From contig NZ_JAERRG010000046.1 of the NCBI RefSeq assembly GCF_016741935.1, positions 1 through 54,254 of the forward strand: DNA of 54,254 bases. Direction: 5' to 3'. Source of the stretch: Streptomyces endocoffeicus (GTDB taxonomy: Bacteria > Actinomycetota > Actinomycetes > Streptomycetales > Streptomycetaceae). Positions 32,783 through 40,549 of this stretch are shown here, piece after piece (position 1 is the first letter of the stretch; every line of letters starts with the position of its first letter). Below the pieces are notes generated by a model that was given only the letters and a program-made list of their open reading frames with translations, made no database searches and was not told the origin of the DNA. The translations under genes were made by a program, and so were the position numbers.

Positions 32783-33463
32783 ATGCGCATCCTGGTGGTC
32801 GAAGACGAGGTGGACCTTGCCCACACCCTGCACACCGGTCTGATTGCCGAGGGCTACAGCGTCGACCTCGCCCATGACGGCCGGCACGGACTGTGGATGG
32901 CCCGGACCGGCGAATACGCCCTTGTCGTACTGGACTTGATGCTGCCCGGACTCAACGGCTACAAGGTCTGCGCCCAGCTGCGCCGGGAGGGCAACGCGAC
33001 CCCCATCCTGGTACTCACCGCCAAGGACGGGGAGTGGGATCAGGCAGAGGCCCTGGACACGGGGGCCGATGACTACCTGGCCAAACCCTTCTCCTACATG
33101 GTGCTCGTCGCACGGCTGCGGGCCCTGGTCAGACGAGCCGCCACGGTCGCCCTGCCCGTCCTTGCCGTGGGCGACATCTCGTTGGATGTCGCCGGCCGGG
33201 TCTGCCGCCGGGCCGGGGCCCGGGTGGAACTCACACCCCGGGAGTTCGCCGTGCTGGAGCTGCTGGCCCGCCGCGCGGGCCAGGCGGTCTCCAAAACGGA
33301 TCTGCTTTATCACGCGTGGCCCGACGAAGCCCAGGATCCCAACCTGGTGGAGGCGCGCGTCAGCGCCCTCCGTAAGAAGGTGGACACCGCGTTCCAGCGG
33401 CAGTCCCTGCAGACCGTACGGGGTACCGGCTACCGGCTGGTGGACGACCGTGAACGCGACTGA
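32783..33463 (+). CDS. OmpR-family response regulator
   Basis: The 226-residue protein has a receiver domain (residues 1-115) with the acidic pair in VVEDE, the phosphorylated Asp in LVVLDLMLPG near residue 51, and Lys in YLAKPF. A winged-helix DNA-binding domain follows (about 125-222: ELTPREFAVLELLARR, VEARVSALRKKV, VRGTGYRLV). The ATG at 32783 begins the canonical MRILVVEDE; an upstream in-frame ATG would add an unrelated stretch. The cognate kinase gene overlaps the end by 14 bases, so the two are co-translated. Targets are not evident from the window. Confidence 0.97.
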   Translation: MRILVVEDEVDLAHTLHTGLIAEGYSVDLAHDGRHGLWMARTGEYALVVLDLMLPGLNGYKVCAQLRREGNATPILVLTAKDGEWDQAEALDTGADDYLAKPFSYMVLVARLRALVRRAATVALPVLAVGDISLDVAGRVCRRAGARVELTPREFAVLELLARRAGQAVSKTDLLYHAWPDEAQDPNLVEARVSALRKKVDTAFQRQSLQTVRGTGYRLVDDRERD

Positions 33464-33527
33464 GCCGCGACGCCGCTGGTGGCCAACCGTAAATGCGACC
33501 GGGCCGCGACGCCGCTGGTGGCCGCGT
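33450..33527. repeat. In-frame 39-bp tandem duplication at the kinase gene start
   Basis: Bases 33450-33488 and 33489-33527 are near copies, encoding VNATEPRRRWWPT and VNATGPRRRWWPR. The duplication spans the response-regulator/kinase overlap and lengthens the cytoplasmic N-terminus of the kinase by 13 residues without shifting the frame. Confidence 0.85.
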
Positions 33528-35000
33528 TCGGTACGAGCCCGCACGGCCCTGGCCGCCGCCTCGGCCGCCGCCGTCATCCTGGCCGGCATCGGCTGGTGGG
33601 TACACCACGACGTCTACCGCGAGAGCACAGGGATCGCCCAAGGGCAGACGCAGAAACAGTTCTTGGCTCTCGTCGATCAGCTGGAGAAGGGTGCGGTTCC
33701 CGGTCGCCGAAGCACCGTGCCGTATGAGATCGTCGCGACCGGCCGACGCGCTGCCGTCGCCTACGGCGGAGGCATGGAGGAGTTCGATCCCGGCACCCGC
33801 CATGTGCTGCCCGCCCCACCGAAGGCCGAGTTGCCCGCCCCACCGGACGAGGGGCCGAACTGGGGCTATACGACCCGTCCCGTGCGCCTGCCGGCGCGCC
33901 CCGACTCCGCACCCGGGGACCGGTTCGGCAAGGACGGCGGAACCTACCAGGTCATGTACGACGATGTCAGGGCCGATGAACTGAGCAGCGACACAGTCGC
34001 CGCTCTGGGTGTCGCCGCCGACGCCCAGTTGCGGGTCTATGTGGTGGTGCTCCCGCACGCAGCCGAGGACATCGCCGGGACCATCACCGAGGCCACCGAC
34101 CGCCTGCTGCTGCGGGCCGGACTCGTCAGCCTCGTACTGATCTCCGCCGCCGCCTACTTCACCGTCCGCATCGCGCTGCGGCCGGTCGAAGCCATCCGCG
34201 TCCTCACCGCCTCGGTGACCGCGAGCGACCCCCGCGAACGCGTCACCATCCCCGCCGCGGGACATGAGATCACCGCCCTGGCCACCACCCTCAACACCAC
34301 CCTCCAACGCCTCGACGATGCCGCCGCCCAGCAACGCCGCTTCGTCGCGGACGCCGCCCACGAACTACGCAGCCCCCTCACCACACTGCTGGCCAGCATG
34401 GAAGTCGCACTCGCCTACCCGGAACGCACCGACTGGCCCGCCGCGGCCACCACCGCCGCACGACAGACCCGCCGCCTCCAGGCTCTCGCCGAAGACCTGC
34501 TGCTCCTCGCCCGCCTCGACACCCGCACCCCCATAGCCGGCCCCGAAACCGTCGACCTGACAGCCCTCGCCTCCCGGTTGGCCGAGCAATACCCCCTCAC
34601 CGAACGGCCGTTGACCCTCACCTGCGACAGCACCGCCCCCGCACACGTACAAGGAAACCCCGACGAATACGAACGGCTGCTGCGCAACCTCATCGACAAC
34701 GCCGCCCGCCACGCCGCACACCGCATCCAGATCACCGTCCGGAACCAGGACGCCTGGGTCGTCCTCACGGTCCACGACGACGGACCGGGTGTGCCCACCG
34801 AGGACGCCGAGCGCATCTTCGAACGCTTCGTCCGGCTCGACGACGCCCGCTCCCGCGACCACGGCGGCACCGGCCTGGGCCTCGCCATCGCCCGCGACCT
34901 GGCCCACCGCCACCGAGGCACCCTCACCCTCACCCCCCGGACCCTCGGAGCATGTTTCCAGCTACGCCTTCCCCAAGCCCCCACCTCAGCCGGCAAATGA
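33450..35000 (+). CDS. Sensor histidine kinase
   Basis: The protein is about 516 residues from GTG at 33450. One membrane helix near 32-50 (AAASAAAVILAGIGWWV) is followed by an extracellular sensor part of about 160 residues, a second helix (AGLVSLVLISAAAYFTVRIA), a HAMP linker, a HisKA domain with the phospho-acceptor His in VADAAHELRSPLTTLLASM, and an HATPase domain (NLIDNAARHA, VHDDGPGVP, GGTGLGLAIARDLA). It overlaps the response-regulator stop and forms a two-component system with it. The start is not certain, because the first 26 codons are a 13-codon tandem duplication ending in a second possible entry region. It resembles CutS-type actinobacterial kinases. The signal is unknown. Confidence 0.94.
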   Translation: MNATEPRRRWWPTVNATGPRRRWWPRSVRARTALAAASAAAVILAGIGWWVHHDVYRESTGIAQGQTQKQFLALVDQLEKGAVPGRRSTVPYEIVATGRRAAVAYGGGMEEFDPGTRHVLPAPPKAELPAPPDEGPNWGYTTRPVRLPARPDSAPGDRFGKDGGTYQVMYDDVRADELSSDTVAALGVAADAQLRVYVVVLPHAAEDIAGTITEATDRLLLRAGLVSLVLISAAAYFTVRIALRPVEAIRVLTASVTASDPRERVTIPAAGHEITALATTLNTTLQRLDDAAAQQRRFVADAAHELRSPLTTLLASMEVALAYPERTDWPAAATTAARQTRRLQALAEDLLLLARLDTRTPIAGPETVDLTALASRLAEQYPLTERPLTLTCDSTAPAHVQGNPDEYERLLRNLIDNAARHAAHRIQITVRNQDAWVVLTVHDDGPGVPTEDAERIFERFVRLDDARSRDHGGTGLGLAIARDLAHRHRGTLTLTPRTLGACFQLRLPQAPTSAGK

Positions 35001-35133
35001 CGCGCTTCACCGCGGCCGCACCGGCCACCCGATGAGAGGCCGCTGGCCGGCCCAGCACAAACGGCACGGGCCCATGGCCCTATCCGCGCCGCGCCTCTGC
35101 CATCGGGCAGGGCGTTGCTCGAGATGGTCTGTT

Positions 35134-36402
35134 TCAGGATGCCTTTTGGCCGGCGGGCTTCTCGATCCCGGTGGTCACCCGTGCCCCTCGGAAGAGCACC
35201 GGGAGCCACAGGAGACATGCCAGCAGGGGGACCGCGGCGTAGGTGGCCATGCCCACACCGGAGCCCAGCCCGTCCATGAGCGCGCCGAGGACGAGATAGC
35301 CGATGCCGATGAGCGCCGACTCCACGAATGCGATCATCGACAGCAGGCTCGCCCGGTGGCGCGACGGCACGGCCTCGTTGAACACGTTGTCCACGATCAC
35401 GGCGGTGATCTCGGGAATCCCGACCAGGGCCAGGAACGCGGCGATGGTGACCCAGACAAGGCCGAGGCCGCTCAGGCCGAGTGCCGCGGCGAGCGTCAGG
35501 AGGGACACCGGGACGATGACCCGATACCCGATGCGCCGGTCCGCGCGGTCCGACAGCAGCGGAGTGAGCCCGCCGGCGAAGAATCCCGCCGATATGACCA
35601 CGCTGACCAATGCGGTGCCCGCTCCCTGATCGGAGAGGGTCTTCTGCGCGAAGATGATGTACGGCGTCAACGTCGCGTGCATCAATCCGGACACCACGAC
35701 AAGCGTCACGAGCGCCGGCGTGGCGACCCGAAGCATCGCCCGCCACGCTGTGGCGTCGCCGTGCTCCTCGGCTCCGTCCTGCTCGTCCACCGCGTCCGCG
35801 CCGCGGATCTCGGGCACCCGTGACATCAGCACCACCACGGCCAGGGCGAGGCACGCCGCCGAACCGGCGTAGACGACTCCCCAGGAGATCTGCTGCAGTT
35901 GGCCGCCGAGAACGATGGCGGCTCCCGAGGTGACCGTCCCGAGCATGGTGAACCGGGACTTGATCCTGACGTAGTCGGCCGTTGCACCACGACGCACGAG
36001 CAGGTCGTACAGCAGGGCGGTGTCCGAGCCGGACACACATGCCATGCCCACGCCCTGCCCGATGAACAGCGCCAGGAACACCCAGTAGTTGGAGAACGTC
36101 CCCTGGCCGAGCAGACATCCAGCTATCAGCAGCTGGCCGATCACGATGCCGGCACGCCTGCCGATGCGGTCGGCGATGACTCCCGTCGGCAACTCCGCAA
36201 GTCCGCTGACCAGGTAGAGCAGTGTCTGCAGTAGGGCCACTTGCCCGGCGGAGAAGCCTCGCTGCTGAAGGAAGAGGACGAATACGCCGCGCTGGAACAG
36301 CGTGTTGGCGAGCACGGCGTAGATGTAGAACGGGCGCGTGACACTGCGTGCCGCATGGTCGACCGCAGCCGACCGGCCAAGGGCCTCCGTGGTGCCGGTC
36401 AC
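35134..36402 (-). CDS. MFS transporter
   Basis: The 422-residue protein has about 12 hydrophobic helices and MFS loop motifs (ELPTGVIADRIGRRAGIV after helix 2, LLSDRADRRIGYRVI in the second half). The GTG at 36402 is preceded by AGGGAG and gives a normal MFS N-terminus (TRPFYIYAVLANTLFQRGVF). The frame is open further upstream, but that extension is low-complexity and overlaps the end of the NRPS remnant. It is transcribed leftward, convergent with the histidine kinase. Position next to a truncated NRPS end suggests it may once have been an exporter of that cluster. Substrate unknown. Confidence 0.9.
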   Translation of the reverse strand: MTGTTEALGRSAAVDHAARSVTRPFYIYAVLANTLFQRGVFVLFLQQRGFSAGQVALLQTLLYLVSGLAELPTGVIADRIGRRAGIVIGQLLIAGCLLGQGTFSNYWVFLALFIGQGVGMACVSGSDTALLYDLLVRRGATADYVRIKSRFTMLGTVTSGAAIVLGGQLQQISWGVVYAGSAACLALAVVVLMSRVPEIRGADAVDEQDGAEEHGDATAWRAMLRVATPALVTLVVVSGLMHATLTPYIIFAQKTLSDQGAGTALVSVVISAGFFAGGLTPLLSDRADRRIGYRVIVPVSLLTLAAALGLSGLGLVWVTIAAFLALVGIPEITAVIVDNVFNEAVPSRHRASLLSMIAFVESALIGIGYLVLGALMDGLGSGVGMATYAAVPLLACLLWLPVLFRGARVTTGIEKPAGQKAS

Positions 36403-36593
36403 GCTGTGGGCTCCCTGGTGACTCCGGTGATCATTGGTGTTGGGCCTCCGCCGCCGACCGGAACCTCCAGTCCATAGTTCGCGCAGGATATGGGGCCGGC
36501 CATCCGCTCGTCGAGGACGAACCGGGCATCGCCGAGGCGCGCTTCGGCCGCCTGGTGACCCGGGCACCGCCGCAACCGAAACGCGCAGGTTTA

Positions 36594-38063
36594 TTAAAGT
36601 AGCCACCGGGCGAGGACCGGAGATATTCGGGCGGCGAACTCCGCGTGCAGCATATCTCCGTGGCCGCATGGGACATCGAGGCGTTCGAGACTGCCGGTGA
36701 TATGGGGTTGCCAGTTGTTCACGACCTCTGCTTCCACGGTGTGTGCGGCGGTGAACAGCATGATGTCACCCTGGAAGATGCCGGGGGTGTGATCTTCGAG
36801 GATTCGTATGTGGTCGAGGAAGATCTGCCCGACTTTGCGGAGTGTCTCCTCCGAAAGGCCGGCGAGAGGGCTGCCGTCCGTGCGGGCGAGGCGAATGTAC
36901 TCTCCCATCGTGAGCGGACCGTCGGCGTCGAACGTCCCACCGTGACCGAGGGAGACGAGAAGCTGAGCGAGGTGGTCGTCGGGAATGTCCGCGGGGACCG
37001 TGGCCTTTTCGACCGGGTAGCCGTCAAGCAGGGCCAGCAGGGCTACGCTCTCGCCCAGTTCCTGGAGGTGCACGGCCATCGCGTGGGCGGCGAGGGCGCC
37101 GAATGACCACCCGAGGAGCTGGTAGGGACCGGTGGGTTGGACGGCGCGGATCTGCTTGACGTAGTCCACGGCCATTTCGGCGACACTGTCCGGAGTCTGC
37201 CTGTCGTCGGTGAGACCGCGAGCCTGAAGCGCGTAGACAGGCTGGTCGGTTTCGAGGCCGTCCAGGAGGGTTGAGTAGACGGAACCTATGCCTGCGCCGG
37301 GGTGAACGCAGAAAAGCGGAGTGCGTCCACCTCCGACGTTCAGAGGGATGACATCTCGAATGGACTCACCACCGCCAGGGCGGTTCAGACGCTTTGCGAG
37401 CGTGGCGACTGTGGATGCGGCGAAGAGATCACCGATGCCAAGACTGACCGTAAGGGTGCTGTTGATACGAGCGATCAGTTGTGCGGCGAGGAGTGAATGC
37501 CCTCCTGCGTCGAAGAAGTCGTCGTTGACACCGATGGCGGGAACCTCAAGGACTTCGCTGAACAATGCACACAGGAGTTCCTCTGCCGCACTGCGGGGAG
37601 CGCCGCTCGCAGCAACGGTAGGATCGGGTTCGGGAAGGGCCTCGCGATCCAGTTTGCCGTTCTCCGTGACAGGCAGCCGATCCAGGACGACGTAGGCGGC
37701 AGGCACCATATAGTGCGGCAAGACCTCGGAGAGCCGGGATCGCAAGGCGGTCGGATTCACTTCGCCTTCTGCCGCCACAACGTATCCGGCCAACCGGTCC
37801 CCGCGATGAACGGCGGCGGCAGCCGCGACGACCCCGGGCTGCGCGGTCATCGCGGCCTCGATCTCGCCCAGTTCGATGCGATATCCACGTACCTTCACCT
37901 GACTGTCCGCACGGCTGACGAAGTCGACCATGCCGTCGGGACGTCGACGTACCAGGTCTCCGGTGTAGTAGATCCGCGCGCCGGGCGGGCCGAAGGGATC
38001 GGCCACGAAGCGGGTCGCTGTGACGTCCGGCATGCCGAGGTAGCCACGGGTGAGCAGGCCTGA
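36594..38063 (-). pseudogene. 5'-truncated NRPS remnant (partial A domain, carrier, thioesterase)
   Basis: NRPS similarity begins abruptly in the middle of an adenylation domain near 38063 (GLLTRGYLGMPDVTATRF, IYYTGDLVRRRPDG) and then continues intact: VKVRGYRIELGEIE, ENGKLDREALP, a carrier domain with GGHSLLAAQL, and a type I thioesterase with the GWSFG serine. Just upstream the frame meets a TAA at about 38073-38075 and no A3-A5 motifs exist in the next 250 bases, so the front of the gene has been lost. An internal ATG at 38033 could express a 479-residue fragment with carrier and TE, but it could not activate an amino acid. It looks like the surviving end of a former cluster gene. Confidence 0.88.
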
Positions 38064-38323
38064 AGGGTGCCTTTATTGCCGTACGTTGGTTGACCTGGGG
38101 CGCGGCATCTGCAAACCGCCTTGCGCCGCCGTCGGCCGGTCACCCCGGGAACGCCGCTGAACTGGCACCGCCGCCCGATCCGTTGGCTCGGCGCGTCCAT
38201 GTCCTGGGTGTCACCGCCCGCCCGCTGAAGTCGGCGTAGCACCAGCCGCGGCCGCAGCACCGGCCAGCGGCAACATGTTGCTCGCCGGTGCACCGTAAAT
38301 CCCGCAGGCCGACGTCCCCGCAG
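38064..38323. other. Junction sequence upstream of the truncated NRPS
   Basis: These 260 bases separate the broken NRPS end from the AraC gene stop. I recognise no gene. Short minus-strand frames give low-complexity translations. The deletion or insertion breakpoint that removed the NRPS front must lie here, near 38064-38075. Confidence 0.5.
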
Positions 38324-39166
38324 CTATGCCGCCCGCTGGCGGTACTGTGACGGGGAACAGCCCACATTCTTACGGAAGACTCGGGCGAAGTTCGCCGGAT
38401 TCGGAAAGCCGCAGCGCCTACCGACCTGAGATACTGGTTCGTTGCCGTCTGAGGCAAGGAGCTGTCGGGCGGCTTGTATGCGTAATTCGGTCAGATAGCG
38501 TAAAGAAGTCTTCCCTGTTGCGGCGGAAAACTGCCGTATGAAATGATATCTACTCAGCATAACTATCTCCGCAAGTCGAGCCAGCGTGATATCGGAATTC
38601 ATGTGTTCATTCATGTACGCAGTCACCGTCCTCAACTGCTCCGGCGTCAAGCCTCCCCTCCGCTGCGTCACATCAGATTGCGGATGGACGAGATGCATGG
38701 CCAAGTAACGGGCCGCGCTGATCAGATAATTGACGCTGGCTCCAGCGGCGAGAGCACTCAGCAGTAACGGTGCCATCGATGCGACATGCGGATCGAAAGC
38801 ACGCAGTGTGTGCAGTTCCATGGGGTCACCTACACCGGATTTAACGGGTTGCATGTCGAAAGCGTGCCGAAGAACCTGAGTCGAAAGACGGATGCAGGCG
38901 ACTTCGAACGTGGTACGCCTTGCAGGTGAGTGCCCAAGCCGGACAGGGTTGCGGGGCGCGATGAGGGAGATCTCACCGGGCACGAGGCTGACCGTTCGCC
39001 GTCCGTACGCGTCCTGGCCCTCGATCTGGCACGAACCGCGCAGGGGTACGACGATGACGAACCACTCGTCCGGGCATTGCAGGCGCCAGGTTTCCTGCTC
39101 CACGCCAAACAAACGTTTCTCCGCCTCCAGTGGATTATTTAACAGTCCATTCTGCAACTCAAACAC
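38324..39166 (-). CDS. AraC-family transcriptional regulator
   Basis: The 280-residue protein has an AraC-type C-terminal double helix-turn-helix (about 175-278: DITLARLAEIVMLSRYHFIR, TSLRYLTELRIQAARQLL, VSQVGRRCGFPNPANFARVF, GCSPSQYRQR). The N-terminal part (about 1-165) looks like a cupin-type ligand-binding domain of the AraC-binding-like family (VVPLRGSCQIEG, LVPGEISLIAPRNPVRLGHS). GC content is lower than in the flanking clusters. It could have regulated the truncated NRPS/MFS genes that follow in the same direction. The ligand is unknown. Confidence 0.95.
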   Translation of the reverse strand: MFELQNGLLNNPLEAEKRLFGVEQETWRLQCPDEWFVIVVPLRGSCQIEGQDAYGRRTVSLVPGEISLIAPRNPVRLGHSPARRTTFEVACIRLSTQVLRHAFDMQPVKSGVGDPMELHTLRAFDPHVASMAPLLLSALAAGASVNYLISAARYLAMHLVHPQSDVTQRRGGLTPEQLRTVTAYMNEHMNSDITLARLAEIVMLSRYHFIRQFSAATGKTSLRYLTELRIQAARQLLASDGNEPVSQVGRRCGFPNPANFARVFRKNVGCSPSQYRQRAA

Positions 39167-39844
39167 AGGATATTCCCCTTGCGAACTGGTGCTTGATATC
39201 GGCGAGGCGTCATCGCTGGCAGGTAACGCAGTTCACGTGTGACGATCATTGTTAATGGAGTGGCGCGGTCTGCTGGGTTGTGGATTTGGCCGTGCCTGCC
39301 GGCGCATCATGGCTGATCCCGCCTGCCCATGATTAACGGTCAGGTCCTCGACGAACCGCGGCATCGACACCAGCGCCTATCGAGCCGGTGACCAGGCAGG
39401 CTTGGCCCGCACCGGAAAAAGCTCCTGTGCACTCGCATTGCAGGAGCGAGGAGATCCCTGGCAATCAGAATCTACGAACCGTAAAGATTCAGAAGGGCGA
39501 CGTTATCCGGCTTCCGTACGCACTTATGGATTCCCGCCGACCCTGTGGAACTTCGTCGGCGGCGCACTGGAGACTACCGAAATGTGAAGCGTCATACCAC
39601 GCAACGGGCAATCAGGCCACATGGCCGACGCCCCACCGGAAGCGGCCGAAGCCGACGAGGCCGCCGCCGTGTTGGCCGACGGGACCGCCGTGGGGGCGAC
39701 GGTACCTAACGCGATGTTACGAAGCATGTACATCCCTCACACTCGGAGCATAAGCCGTTGGGGGTGTACACGGACGCGAGTAGCCCTCGGTTCATAGGGC
39801 AGGCAAATTTTCGTTCGGCCATACGACCCCGCCCGAACCAACGC

Positions 39845-39998
39845 GGTGCCAGGTGGCCCTCGTGCGCGGCGCGTTGCCGGTCCGTACAAGGAGCAGAAGG
39901 TGCCGCAGTCTGTCTAGGGGGAGGTGGTGGAGCGGGCCGGCGAGGACGGCGCGATCACTGTCGGTGAAGGTCGGCTTGCCGACCTCACGCTGAAGGAC
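39845..39998 (-). pseudogene. Transposase/integrase N-terminal remnant
   Basis: The minus-strand frame reads VLQREVGKPTFTDSDRAVLA and HHLPLDRLRHLLLLVR, then TWHR after a short disruption. This matches the N-terminal region of the actinobacterial IS transposases whose intact form continues into an RPDTILRWHRD-like motif and a DDE core. No DDE core follows, so only a fragment remains. Confidence 0.6.
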
Positions 39999-40317
39999 CA
40001 TCGGCCCCCGCGGGCCTGCTGGCCGTTCCCGCCGCCGGCCCCGCACACTCCATGGATCCGTCGTAGGCAACCGTTGCCGACGCGCCATCGGGTGCCGGGG
40101 AGGCAGGCTGGGTGCGTCGAACGCACGATGGCCCTGCACCCTCATCTGCTACCGGCGACTCGCTCCATGAGATGTCCTCTTAGACTGTGTAGTACACCTT
40201 AGTGATTCTTCTAAATCGTTCGAATTAGGATCGTCGCATCGCTTACGGCCCGAGAAACCTGCCTGATCGCCTCGCGTGGGCTCTACTGTGCAGTGCATGG
40301 CACCTCCCTCGTTGAGT

Positions 40318-40342
40318 GCCGGACGGCTGGTCGCCGTCCGGC
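40318..40342. terminator. Perfect 10-bp hairpin upstream of the SARP-type gene
   Basis: GCCGGACGGC pairs exactly with GCCGTCCGGC around a TGGTC loop. It may end transcripts from the scar region or act in the leader of the regulator gene. No T-run follows, so the role is uncertain. Confidence 0.45.
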
Positions 40343-40549
40343 GGCTCTGATCCTCGCTGGTATGACTGGAATCTTATGGGCTGTCCCGGAACGTCCTGTT
40401 CTTAGAGGGGTGCGGTGTCTGCTGGATGTCATGGGCGCCGATCTTTTCGACCGTTTACAACGTTGTCAGGACTGGGTGTGTATGGACCAGACGGGTGAAT
40501 CCCAGGAATATCCGTTATCTCCATGCTTGTACTTCGATAGGGGGCTCGT

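Larger units (their letters stand above)
39167..40549. other. Scar region with transposase remnant, no intact gene recognised
   Basis: About 1.4 kb of mixed, partly AT-richer sequence lies upstream of the AraC and SARP-type genes. Apart from a transposase fragment at 39845-39998 and a hairpin at 40318-40342 I find only short frames. One of 58 codons at 39621-39797 has no visible ribosome site. The region probably also holds the promoters of the AraC and SARP-type genes. Confidence 0.6.
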
